Under the pieces are notes generated by a model that was not told where the DNA came from, made no database searches, and worked only from the letters and a program-made list of their open reading frames with translations. A stretch of 64,000 bases of DNA from Paenibacillus xylanilyticus (GTDB lineage: Bacteria; Bacillota; Bacilli; Paenibacillales; Paenibacillaceae): contig NZ_JABMCB010000206.1 in the NCBI RefSeq assembly GCF_013359935.1, positions 62,001 to 126,000 on the forward strand, given 5' to 3'. Positions 43,218 through 51,878 of the stretch are shown piece after piece. The translations under genes were made by a program, and so were the position numbers. Numbering within the stretch: position 1 is the stretch's first letter; each line of letters starts with the position of its first letter.

Positions 43218-43345
43218 TGAAGATTTAAAATTGCTTAATTATCGATACACTCAAAAGATAATGTGATTAAAATGCTGTTGAATAGCCTTTTTTTACTGGT
43301 TTAATCAGCATCATAACAGAAACAATAGAAAATGTTAACAATAAA

Positions 43346-43361
43346 ATGTTGACGCTTACAT
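43346..43361. promoter_or_regulatory. cre/LacI-type operator over the -35
   Basis: The minus strand reads ATGTAAGCGTCAACAT, which fits the catabolite-responsive element consensus WTGNAARCGNWWWCAW at all but one position. It overlaps the -35 of the promoter at 43349. CcpA binding would cause carbon catabolite repression; the local LacI-family regulator, with a related DNA-binding domain, could also use it. Confidence 0.75.
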
Positions 43362-43377
43362 TTTGCTATGTTAAATT
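43349..43377 (+). promoter_or_regulatory. Probable promoter of the polysaccharide cluster
   Basis: TTGACG (43349-43354), a 17-base spacer, and TAAATT (43372-43377). The transcript would have a leader of about 120 bases. Confidence 0.6.
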
Positions 43378-43379
43378 TT

Positions 43380-43396
43380 GTTTGTTCAAAACAAAC
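43380..43396. promoter_or_regulatory. 17-bp perfect inverted repeat at the transcription start
   Basis: GTTTGTT-CAA-AACAAAC, directly after the -10, where a repressor would block initiation. It resembles ROK/XylR-type sites in half-site sequence but with shorter spacing. Confidence 0.6.
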
Positions 43397-43504
43397 GATG
43401 AAATAACAAATGGCGGTGATGTTCTGATTTTATTAGGTGGGGTGAGGTTAGTTGTTTTTGCGTGACCGTATTAGACAAACACATTCGGGGAGGTTGTACA
43501 AATC

Positions 43505-44887
43505 ATGAGAAGAAAGTGGAACGTTCTGCCGCTGATGTTACTGGCCGTGATGCTTTTTGTATCCGCTTGCAGTGGTGGGGGTACAACGCAGACGGGGACC
43601 GATGCAAGTGGAGCAACTAACTCAGGAAACAGCACCGAAGTCGCTGAGACAGATAAAGAAGGCGGAGCAGAAGAAGCGGCAGTCACTGTGCCGGATATGG
43701 GTGGACGCGTCATCAAGGTTGCTGCCTGGTGGGATCTGAAGCCCGCGGGGGAGACAGCCTCAGATAAGGCTCGTCTCGATAAGATTGCTGAAGTCGAGAA
43801 GAAATATAACGTGAAAATCGAGTTTGTAAATGTCCCGTTTGAAGAATACATGAATAAATTCACAACGACTGCACTGGCTGGCGAACCATTCGCAGACATC
43901 GTGCAGATGGAATACAAATCCGCACTTCCCGCCATCCTCAAAGGGCAGCTGCTGCCAATCTCCGAATTTACCACAGCTGAGAACAACATCAATCAGGAGG
44001 CTAACCTGATCACAAAATATCCTGCCATTGCAGGTGATTACTACTCATTCGATAACCCGATCAGCATCGGTCTGGGACTTCACTATAACCGCGATTTATT
44101 CAAAAAAATGTCGCTGCCTGATCCACAGGAGCTATATAGCAAAGGCGAGTGGGATTGGGACAAATTCATGGAACTGGCCAAACAGGCAACCAAAGATACG
44201 GATAATGACGGCAAGATTGACGTATACGGATTCTCCGGCTGGCCGATCGACGTGCTTCGTCACTTTACCGCTGCCAATGGCGGCACGATCGTAGATGACG
44301 AGAACGCAAAAGAAGGGTTGTCCGACCCCAAAACCATTGAGGCTGCCGAATTCGTTAAACGCCTGTTTAACGTGGAGAATGTCGTGAAGGTCAAGACAGG
44401 CGACAAAACCAACTGGGAGGAAAGCAATACATTCAAGGATGGAGACGTTGCCCTGTTCACCGCCGCTGAATGGCAGCTTGGGGATATCACCTTTGCTGCT
44501 GGTGTAGTCCCTATTCCGAACGGACCTCAAGGCAGCAAGGATGTGACTTACGCCAACAACGCAGCCTCCGCCAAGTTCATTCCCAAAGGTGTAGAAGATC
44601 CTAAGATGGTATACCAAATTTACGAAGAGACCTTCGACATCCCGCAGATTGAAGAATACCCGGGTCAGGATTACCTGGAGAGTCGTTACACCGATGAGAA
44701 GGACATCGCCATGATTCGCGAACATATTGCGGGCACTGGACGCATCTTACTGGATGATGCCTACACAGCCTATCCGATCGGTGATTATGTCAACGATATC
44801 ATCAAAGATAATGCTTCCGTTACTGCAACAGCCGAGAAGTATAAAGCGCAGGCACAAGCTGCGATTGATAAACTCGGCAAACAATAA
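43505..44887 (+). CDS. Sugar ABC transporter solute-binding lipoprotein
   Basis: A 460-residue extracellular binding protein. The lipobox VSAC puts the lipidated Cys at residue 22, followed by a Gly/Ser/Thr-rich linker. The domain has the family 1 pattern: VIKVAAWWDLKPAG, FADIVQMEYKSALPAILKGQ, the hinge strand IGLGLHYNRDLFKKM, and GDVALFTAAEWQLGD. The DTDNDGKIDVYGF loop resembles a calcium site. It probably captures oligosaccharides. It is followed by a hairpin that may set its expression above the downstream genes. Confidence 0.9.
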   Translation: MRRKWNVLPLMLLAVMLFVSACSGGGTTQTGTDASGATNSGNSTEVAETDKEGGAEEAAVTVPDMGGRVIKVAAWWDLKPAGETASDKARLDKIAEVEKKYNVKIEFVNVPFEEYMNKFTTTALAGEPFADIVQMEYKSALPAILKGQLLPISEFTTAENNINQEANLITKYPAIAGDYYSFDNPISIGLGLHYNRDLFKKMSLPDPQELYSKGEWDWDKFMELAKQATKDTDNDGKIDVYGFSGWPIDVLRHFTAANGGTIVDDENAKEGLSDPKTIEAAEFVKRLFNVENVVKVKTGDKTNWEESNTFKDGDVALFTAAEWQLGDITFAAGVVPIPNGPQGSKDVTYANNAASAKFIPKGVEDPKMVYQIYEETFDIPQIEEYPGQDYLESRYTDEKDIAMIREHIAGTGRILLDDAYTAYPIGDYVNDIIKDNASVTATAEKYKAQAQAAIDKLGKQ

Positions 44888-44907
44888 CACCAGCCGTATA
44901 TCAGGCA

Positions 44908-44947
44908 GAGGTGCTGCGTGCCCGAGAGTTTGCGCGGCGCCTCTTTT
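44908..44947 (+). terminator. Intercistronic hairpin with short T-run
   Basis: GAGGTGCTGCG (44908-44918) pairs over eleven positions, two of them G-U, with CGCGGCGCCTC (44933-44943), then TTTT. It lies between the first binding-protein gene and the next. Such structures either stabilise the upstream message or attenuate the downstream one. Confidence 0.65.
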
Positions 44948-45004
44948 CCTGAACCCTGAAACAGGGTGGAGCTGGCATCAGCCTTGATGAGGAGGACTCG
45001 TAGA

Positions 45005-47932
45005 ATGGCTGGAATTCTACAACGAAAGAAATGGATCCTGCCCACAGTAATCGTAGCAGCGGCAGCCTGCGTCATACTGTATTTCACCTCCGGTACGGAC
45101 GTAGAGAGTGCAGATGTTCCGCCTGGCAGTCTGCCTGCCATTGAGGTGGATGCCATTTTGCAGCAGACGAGGCAGAAGAAAGGGTATGAACAATATCTGT
45201 CCAAAGCAGGTGAGGCCCCACTGCCGAATGTGGACATTCTCATTGAAGCAGAGGACTACAAACGGGCGGAAGGTGAAGAGGTACGCAAACTGAGTGATTA
45301 TGAGGGCATGGCAGGTGTATCGCTTCATACCGGAGAGACGGGAGAGGTTGACTGGGTTGTGGATGTGCCGGAAACCGGACTGTATAACCTATCCGCTGTT
45401 TATTTTCCCGTAGAAGGCAAGAGTTCTGCAATTGAGCGCGCATTGTATATTGACGGTGAACTTCCGTTTGCAGAAGCCGCCTATTTGCAGTTTGACCGGG
45501 TATGGGGCAATGAGAAAGAAGCCGCCCAACAGGATAATCAGGGCAATGATCTTCGTCCCAAACAAGTGGAGAAACCACGCTGGATGGAAGAAACGTTTCA
45601 GGACTCAGACGGGTACGAACAGGCTCCATTCAAGTTTCATTTGGAAAAAGGGGAACACACCCTAACGCTGAAATCATCGCGTGAACCGATGGTGATTCGA
45701 TCGATACGGCTATTCAATGAGAAGCCTGCCGTTCCATATAAGGAGACCGCAGGGGCGCAGCAGCCGGATTCTACCGGGCAACCGAAAGATGTGCTCATTC
45801 GGGTTGAAGGAGAAGCGGCAGTGGCCAAATCTTCACCTACGCTATACCCGACCAGTGAAAGATCAAGTTCAGCGGTATCTCCTTACAGTGCTTCCCAGGT
45901 ACGCATCAATACGATTGGTGGCTATAACTGGCGTCTGCCAGGACAGTGGATCGAATGGGAAGTGGATGTGCCGGAGAGTGGACTTTATCATATCGGTTTT
46001 ACTGCACAGCAAAATTTCGTAAAAGGCATATATTCCACGCGCAAGCTGACCATCGATGGTGAAGTTCCGTTTGCCGAGATGACCAAAGCGCCTTTCCGTT
46101 ACCAAAGTGACTATCGCATTGACGTGATGGGAGGCAAGGAAGCTTACAAGTTTCAGCTCGAAAAAGGCAAACACGTCATACGGCTGGAGAACAGCCTTGG
46201 TGACTTCGCGCCACTCATCCGCAATGTGGAGGACAGTCTGTATAACCTGAACTCCATGTATCGGCGAATCCTGATGATCACGGGGACCAAGCCTGATGAA
46301 TTCCGGGATTACCGGGTGGAGAAGCAGATTCCGAATCTGCTGGAGGTGTTCAGCGGGGAGAGCAAACGCTTGAAGGAAGTAGCCGCGCAGCTTCGCATTC
46401 TGTCAGGTCAGTCCAGTGATCAGGAAGCATTGATCAAAACGATGGCCCAGCAGCTGGATGAGATGATCGACAAGCCGGATACCATTCCAAGAAGGCTTGC
46501 CGCTTACAAAACGAACACAGGCGGGCTCGGTACATGGGTGCAGCAGGCTCGTGAGCAACCGCTCGAAATTGATGCCCTGTATGTTGCGTCCCTCGACCGC
46601 AGCATTCCCGATACAGGCATGGGAGCGCTGGCGAAGATCGGCCACGAAGCAAAGACTTTTTATAATTCATTTTTCATCGATTATAACCAGATCGGAAACG
46701 TATCCACATCAGAAGATCAGCGCACGGTGACGGTATGGATCGGGAGTGGACGTGATCAGGCCAATACAATGAAAGCAATGATTGATGAGACGTTCACACC
46801 GGAGAGTGGGATCAGCGTCAATCTGAAGCTGGTTAACATGGGCACGTTATTGCCAGCCACTTTATCGGGTGAAGGGCCGGATGTAGCGATGCAGATCGGC
46901 AATGATCTGCCGGTGAACTTTGCCATGCGTAACTCGGCCGTTGATCTGACCAAATTCAGTGACTATACCTCGGTGGAACAGGAATTCCGGGAAAGTGCGA
47001 TCGTACCGTACGTCTATGATTCAGGCGTATATGCCTTGCCGGAAACACAGACCTTCAATATGTTGTTTTACCGAAAAGATGTCATGGAAGAGTTGGGCCT
47101 TGAAGTTCCTCAAACGTGGGATGATGTCGAGAGCCTGCTGGCGATACTGAGCAAAAATCATATGGAATTTGGCATGCCTGTGGTGGCCCAGGCCAACATG
47201 CAGGGCGTCAACATTCCGCCTAACTCGCAGTATGCAACGATGCTCCTGCAGAACGGAGGCTCGTTCTATCGCAATGACGGCAAGGAATCGGATCTGGATT
47301 CCCGCATCGGTATTGAGACATTTAAGAAATGGACAGAGTTTTACACCGATTACAAGCTGGAGCGGGAATACGACTTTGCCAACCGTTTCCGGACAGGGCA
47401 GATGCCGATTGGTCTGACGGATTACACGATGTATAACCAGCTGTCCGTATTTGCACCGGAGATCCGCGGATTATGGGGGTTTGTTCCTGTCCCAGGTACT
47501 GTGCAGTCGGATGGAATATTGAATCGGGACGTTCCGGGCGGCGGCAGCGCGGTCATGATGCTCGAGAGTGCCAAAGATCAGGAAGCTGCATGGGAGTTCA
47601 TGAAGTGGTGGACGAGTACACCGGTCCAGGCCGAGTTTGGTCGTGAGATGGAAGGGCTGATGGGTGCAGCCGCGCGTTATCCAACCGCCAACATCAAAGC
47701 ACTTGATTCGCTCCCGTGGCCTGCTGAGGATTATGCGAACCTGAAGGCACAATTCGAGACGGTGAAGGGTATTCCTGAAGTGCCTGGTGGTTATTTTACC
47801 GGACGCCATCTGTTCAATGCCTTTTACAAGACGGTTGTCGGCCAAGTGGAGGCAAGGGAATCCATTATGGACTACACCCAGTATATTCAGGACGAGATTC
47901 GCGTCAAGCGTAATGAATTTGGTCTTCCGTAA
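45005..47932 (+). CDS. Membrane-anchored fusion: two carbohydrate-binding-like domains plus ABC solute-binding domain
   Basis: A 975-residue protein from ATG 45005 behind GAGGAGG. A single N-terminal anchor (WILPTVIVAAAACVILYF) is followed by two related beta-sandwich modules of about 150 residues: VDILIEAEDYKRAEG..(GEVDWVVDVPETGLYNLSA).. and DVLIRVEGEAAVAKSS..(QWIEWEVDVPESGLYHIGF), each of CBM35/CBM6-like pattern. A helical linker leads to a complete type-1 solute-binding domain (VTVWIGSGRDQANTMKAMID, GPDVAMQIGNDLPV, TFNMLFYRKDVMEELGLEVP, WEFMKWWTSTPVQAEF). The fusion would hold bound glycan next to the transporter. Confidence 0.88.
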   Translation: MAGILQRKKWILPTVIVAAAACVILYFTSGTDVESADVPPGSLPAIEVDAILQQTRQKKGYEQYLSKAGEAPLPNVDILIEAEDYKRAEGEEVRKLSDYEGMAGVSLHTGETGEVDWVVDVPETGLYNLSAVYFPVEGKSSAIERALYIDGELPFAEAAYLQFDRVWGNEKEAAQQDNQGNDLRPKQVEKPRWMEETFQDSDGYEQAPFKFHLEKGEHTLTLKSSREPMVIRSIRLFNEKPAVPYKETAGAQQPDSTGQPKDVLIRVEGEAAVAKSSPTLYPTSERSSSAVSPYSASQVRINTIGGYNWRLPGQWIEWEVDVPESGLYHIGFTAQQNFVKGIYSTRKLTIDGEVPFAEMTKAPFRYQSDYRIDVMGGKEAYKFQLEKGKHVIRLENSLGDFAPLIRNVEDSLYNLNSMYRRILMITGTKPDEFRDYRVEKQIPNLLEVFSGESKRLKEVAAQLRILSGQSSDQEALIKTMAQQLDEMIDKPDTIPRRLAAYKTNTGGLGTWVQQAREQPLEIDALYVASLDRSIPDTGMGALAKIGHEAKTFYNSFFIDYNQIGNVSTSEDQRTVTVWIGSGRDQANTMKAMIDETFTPESGISVNLKLVNMGTLLPATLSGEGPDVAMQIGNDLPVNFAMRNSAVDLTKFSDYTSVEQEFRESAIVPYVYDSGVYALPETQTFNMLFYRKDVMEELGLEVPQTWDDVESLLAILSKNHMEFGMPVVAQANMQGVNIPPNSQYATMLLQNGGSFYRNDGKESDLDSRIGIETFKKWTEFYTDYKLEREYDFANRFRTGQMPIGLTDYTMYNQLSVFAPEIRGLWGFVPVPGTVQSDGILNRDVPGGGSAVMMLESAKDQEAAWEFMKWWTSTPVQAEFGREMEGLMGAAARYPTANIKALDSLPWPAEDYANLKAQFETVKGIPEVPGGYFTGRHLFNAFYKTVVGQVEARESIMDYTQYIQDEIRVKRNEFGLP

Positions 47933-47950
47933 GCAGAGGGAGGGTTAACC

Positions 47951-48919
47951 GTGTCACAAATATCACTCCGAGATGGGCAAAACAGTCCTCCTGAGAAAGC
48001 ATCAAGGATGGGCATGAAATCATGGTGGAGCTGGAAGCTGCAGGAGATGAAGGCCAGCAAACATTCCTATGTCCTGCTGGCCCCCTATATGATCCTGTTC
48101 ACCATGTTCACCGTGATTCCGGTAGTTATCTCGATCATACTCAGCTTCACCTATTTCAACATGCTGGAGTTTCCGCGTTTTATTGGCTGGCAGAACTATA
48201 CACGGCTGTTTCTGGAAGATGACGTATTCCTGATTGCCATCAAGAATACGCTGCTCTTCGCAATTATTACCGGACCCATCAGTTATATTGCCTGTTTCGT
48301 GTTTGCATGGATCATTAATGAATTAACACCGAAATGGAGGGCGTTCATGACGCTGATTTTCTATGCGCCGTCCATTTCAGGGAATGTCTATTTCATCTGG
48401 CTGATGATTTTCTCAGGGGATCGTTATGGTATAGCCAATGGACTCCTGATCAAATGGGGCTTTCTGCTCGAGCCAATTCAGTGGTTGAAGACGGAAGCCT
48501 ACATTATGCCGATCCTCATTCTGGTGCAATTGTGGCTGAGTCTGGGCACGGGCTTCCTGGCATTTATCGCCGGTTTGCAGACGGTTGACCGGACTTTATA
48601 TGAAGCGGGAGCCGTGGATGGGATCAAGAATCGCTGGCAGGAGCTATGGTATATTACCTTGCCTTCAATGCGTCCACAGCTGATGTTCGGCGCAGTCATT
48701 CAGCTCACGACCTCGTTTGCCGTGGCAGATGTGTCGATAGCACTTGCCGGGTTTCCGAGCGTGAACTATGCGGCAGAGACTGTGGTCACCCATTTGATCG
48801 ACTTCGGTACAACACGGTTTGAGATGGGTTACGCCTCGGCCATTGCAACCGTGCTGTTCATGATTATGGTAGGCACCAACCTGCTGGTACAGAAACTGCT
48901 TCGAAGGGTGGGAGAATAG
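47951..48919 (+). CDS. Sugar ABC permease (UgpA/MalF-like), first pair
   Basis: A 322-residue inner-membrane protein with GTG start at 47951 behind GGGAGGG. After a polar 40-residue N-terminus come six helices starting SYVLLAPYMILFTMFTVIPV. The EAA loop that contacts the ATPase is YEAGAVDGIKNRWQELWYIT, then LPS. It follows the fused binding protein by 18 bases and ends two bases before its partner. No ATPase gene is in the locus. Confidence 0.92.
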   Translation: MSQISLRDGQNSPPEKASRMGMKSWWSWKLQEMKASKHSYVLLAPYMILFTMFTVIPVVISIILSFTYFNMLEFPRFIGWQNYTRLFLEDDVFLIAIKNTLLFAIITGPISYIACFVFAWIINELTPKWRAFMTLIFYAPSISGNVYFIWLMIFSGDRYGIANGLLIKWGFLLEPIQWLKTEAYIMPILILVQLWLSLGTGFLAFIAGLQTVDRTLYEAGAVDGIKNRWQELWYITLPSMRPQLMFGAVIQLTTSFAVADVSIALAGFPSVNYAAETVVTHLIDFGTTRFEMGYASAIATVLFMIMVGTNLLVQKLLRRVGE

Positions 48920-48921
48920 CT

Positions 48922-49785
48922 ATGGCTGCAATTGCGACAGGCAAAAAGCGGGTAAATCGCTCGCTGTCGGGAAGTCTCTCCCTGTTTGCCCTTCTGCTCG
49001 TATTTGGTGCCTTCATGGTGCTGCCGCTGATCTATGCAATCAACAATGCATTTAAACCGCTGGATGAGATTTTTACCTTTCCGCCAACACTTTTTGTCAA
49101 AAATCCCACGTTCAGCAACTTTACGGATCTGCTGAATCTGCTAAGTGACTCGTGGGTGCCGTTCTCGCGCTATATATTCAATACGGTATTTATTACGGGT
49201 ATTGGCATCGTGGGTCATGTGCTCCTGGCTTCCGCAGCGGCTTACCCGCTGGCTAAACACAAATTTCCAGGCAAAGTGTTCATGTTCCAGGTGGTTGTAC
49301 TGTCGTTGATGTTCACACCTGCTGTGACGGCGATCCCGAACTATATGATCATGTCATGGCTTGGATGGATCGATACGTACTGGGCTGTCATTATCCCGGC
49401 ATTTGCCTATTCATTAGGTTTATATCTCATGAAACAGTTCATGGAGCAAATTCCGGATGCGCTGCTGGAAGCAGCCAAGATTGATGGTGCCAGCGAATAC
49501 CGGATCTTCTGGTCCATCGTCATGCCGAATGTGAAGCCAGCCTGGCTTACATTGATTATTCTGCTGTTTCAGATGCTGTGGGGCAGTGACGGCAATGGAT
49601 ACATCTACAGCGAGCAGCTCAAGACACTGCATTATGCAGCAGGCCAGATTATTCAGGGCGGAATATCCCGGGCAGGAGCGGGTGCAGCGGTAGCACTTAT
49701 TTTGATGAGTGTGCCGATCACGCTATTTATTTTCTCTCAGAGCCGAATCATTGAGACGATGGCGAGCTCGGGCATGAAGGATTAA
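48922..49785 (+). CDS. Sugar ABC permease (UgpE/MalG-like), first pair
   Basis: A 287-residue permease with six helices. The EAA loop is LEAAKIDGASEYRIFWSIVM, then PNVKP. Features such as NNAFKPLDEIFTFPP and KQFMEQIPDALLEAA are family-typical. It is partner to the preceding permease, so this transporter has the usual two-permease core. The gap to the following NHL gene is 11 bases with a GGGGGA site. Confidence 0.92.
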   Translation: MAAIATGKKRVNRSLSGSLSLFALLLVFGAFMVLPLIYAINNAFKPLDEIFTFPPTLFVKNPTFSNFTDLLNLLSDSWVPFSRYIFNTVFITGIGIVGHVLLASAAAYPLAKHKFPGKVFMFQVVVLSLMFTPAVTAIPNYMIMSWLGWIDTYWAVIIPAFAYSLGLYLMKQFMEQIPDALLEAAKIDGASEYRIFWSIVMPNVKPAWLTLIILLFQMLWGSDGNGYIYSEQLKTLHYAAGQIIQGGISRAGAGAAVALILMSVPITLFIFSQSRIIETMASSGMKD

Positions 49786-49796
49786 GGGGGAACGAT

Positions 49797-51263
49797 ATGG
49801 CACGCACAGTGAAAAGATGGCTTGTTCTCCTGGCGACAGTATCTCTGCTGCTGGTGAATGCCGTGCCTGCGGCGGCCTCCCCGGCGCCGTATGAGAGTTA
49901 TAACTACAACTATTGGAAAGAAGCCGTTCCTTCGCCGGATGCCTATCTGCCCGAGCGTACCATATCAGGCAGCGACCTCGGCATTAGTGAGTTCAAAGAC
50001 CCCGGTGATGTGAACGTTTCTCCCTCCGGGTTGATCTATATTTTGGATACCGGCAACAGTCGAATTATCGTATTGGACACCGATTATAAACTGCGGCGCG
50101 TCATTGATGAATTTGTGATGGATGGCAGCAAGGAGACATTCAACCTTCCAGGCGGATTGTTTGTGGATGAAGAAGAACACATATACGTTGCAGATACGGG
50201 CAACAGTCGCGTGGTCGTCCTTGATGGAGAAGGTGGGCTGATCCATACCATTACGAAGCCCGAGTCCGATATTCTCGCGACCAATTTTCAGTTCCAACCG
50301 CTGAAGCTGACCGTTGACCGTGTAGGTCGGGTATTCGTGGTGGCTCAGGGTGTGTATGAGGGAATTATGCAATTCGATGAAAAGGGGAAGTTCATTGGAT
50401 ACGTCGGCACCAACAAGGTAGAACGGGACTACGGCGAATATATCTGGCGGATGTTATCGACCAAAGCCCAGCGGGCACAGATGGTCCTGTTTGTCCCAAC
50501 AGAGTTTTCCAATGTGGATATGGACCATAAAGGATTTGTATATGCAACGAATATTGACCCCGGCTCGAATGAACCGATCAAACGCCTGAATCCCTCCGGT
50601 GAAGATGTGCTGAAGCGTTTTGGTTATTTTGACGTCAAAGGAGACATCCGATTCCGCAATAACCCCGGGCCATCCAAGCTGATTGATGTGAAAGTTCTCG
50701 GCAACGGCATGTATAGTGTACTGGATGCGACCCAGAACAGGGTGTTCACTTATGACGATGAAGGTCATCTGCTCTACATATATGGTGGCAAAGGAAATCA
50801 GGTAGGCACACTCAAAACTCCCGTCGCCATTGAGCAATCCGGTGAGCATCAGTTGGTCCTTGACCGGGGCAGAAGCAATCTGGTTGTCTATGAGCCGACA
50901 CGGTTCGGAGCGAGCGTGAATGAGGCGGTTGCTCTTCACTATCAGGGCGAGGATACAGAGGCCGTCCATATTTGGAGAGAAGTGCTGAAGCTGAATGCCA
51001 ACTATGATATCGCTTATATCGGGATCGGTAAGTCCCTGCTGATGGAGAAGAAAAACGAGGAAGCGCTGGGTTACTTCGAACTTGGGATGGATCGCAAGAG
51101 TTATTCTGTCGCGTTCAAAAGGTATCGGCGGGAGATGATGAAGGAACACTTCGGAACGTTCCTGACCGCCTCGATCGCGTTGATTTTCATTCTGATCCTG
51201 ACCCGGGTGGCGGTTAAATGGAGACGGAGGAGGCAGGTTGATCGTGAAGCAGGACTACATTAA
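49797..51263 (+). CDS. Membrane-bound NHL-propeller protein with TPR
   Basis: A 488-residue protein: signal peptide (RWLVLLATVSLLLVNAVPAA), then at least five NHL-type beta-propeller blades (PGDVNVSPSGLIYILDTGNS, LPGGLFVDEEEHIYVADTGN) to about residue 370. A TPR-like helical segment follows (AVHIWREVLKLNANYDIAYI, GIGKSLLMEKKNEEALGYFE), then a membrane helix (TASIALIFILILTRVAV) and a basic tail. The propeller faces outside. This architecture suggests a scaffold or glycan sensor. It overlaps the Yip1 gene. Confidence 0.85.
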   Translation: MARTVKRWLVLLATVSLLLVNAVPAAASPAPYESYNYNYWKEAVPSPDAYLPERTISGSDLGISEFKDPGDVNVSPSGLIYILDTGNSRIIVLDTDYKLRRVIDEFVMDGSKETFNLPGGLFVDEEEHIYVADTGNSRVVVLDGEGGLIHTITKPESDILATNFQFQPLKLTVDRVGRVFVVAQGVYEGIMQFDEKGKFIGYVGTNKVERDYGEYIWRMLSTKAQRAQMVLFVPTEFSNVDMDHKGFVYATNIDPGSNEPIKRLNPSGEDVLKRFGYFDVKGDIRFRNNPGPSKLIDVKVLGNGMYSVLDATQNRVFTYDDEGHLLYIYGGKGNQVGTLKTPVAIEQSGEHQLVLDRGRSNLVVYEPTRFGASVNEAVALHYQGEDTEAVHIWREVLKLNANYDIAYIGIGKSLLMEKKNEEALGYFELGMDRKSYSVAFKRYRREMMKEHFGTFLTASIALIFILILTRVAVKWRRRRQVDREAGLH

Positions 51264-51864
51264 GTTTCCGCTGCATCTCATTTTTCACCCCATCGATGCA
51301 TTCTGGGATCTCAAGTCGGATAACCGTGGCCGGCTGCTTGTCGCTTTTGCAGCATTGGCGCTTACCATTGTCATGATGATTTTGCAAAAGCAATACGCGG
51401 GATTTCTCGTGAATTACATCGATCCTCGCACAATCAACAGCATAGGGGAGATCGTAACGGTTGCGGTACCGTTCTTTCTTTGGTGCATCGCCAACTGGTC
51501 GGTAACCACCCTGATGGAAGGGGAAGGAAAGTTCAGGGAAATCGTTCTGGCCACAGGATACTCGCTGATTCCGATTATTGTGATCTACGCCCCGATGATT
51601 ATCGTTAGCAGGTTTATGGTACAGGAAGAAACGGCTTTTTATTATCTGTTCAATGCCATTGCGTTCTTCTGGTTTATGCTGCTTTTGTTCATCGGCATGA
51701 TGACGGTACACCAGTACACGGTGATCAAAACGTTGATGACCATACTGCTGACGGTCATCGTCATGGGCATTATCGTATTCCTTGGAGCGCTCGTCTTCAG
51801 CATGCTGCAGCAATTATATGAATTCGGTTACAACATCTATCGCGAGTTGATTTTTCGGACCTAA
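51244..51864 (+). CDS. Yip1-family membrane protein
   Basis: A 206-residue protein with five hydrophobic helices, of Yip1-domain type. GTG 51244 lies ten bases after GGAGGAGG (51226-51233); TTG 51238 is an alternative. The N-terminal YIKFPLHLIFHPIDAFWDLK, with the Pro-x-x-Ala-Phe-Trp turn, is typical of the family. It overlaps the end of the NHL gene by 20 bases, so the two are probably made together and may interact in the membrane. Role unknown. Confidence 0.82.
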   Translation: MKQDYIKFPLHLIFHPIDAFWDLKSDNRGRLLVAFAALALTIVMMILQKQYAGFLVNYIDPRTINSIGEIVTVAVPFFLWCIANWSVTTLMEGEGKFREIVLATGYSLIPIIVIYAPMIIVSRFMVQEETAFYYLFNAIAFFWFMLLLFIGMMTVHQYTVIKTLMTILLTVIVMGIIVFLGALVFSMLQQLYEFGYNIYRELIFRT

Positions 51865-51878
51865 AGGAGGCGGCATCC

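Noticed and set aside
43380..43396. XylR/ROK operator identity for the 17-bp repeat
   Set aside because: Half-sites look alike but the spacing is three instead of five bases and no ROK regulator is nearby.
50454..51149. Minus-strand frame of 231 codons inside the NHL gene
   Set aside because: Opposite a well-supported coding gene, no family features, no ribosome site.
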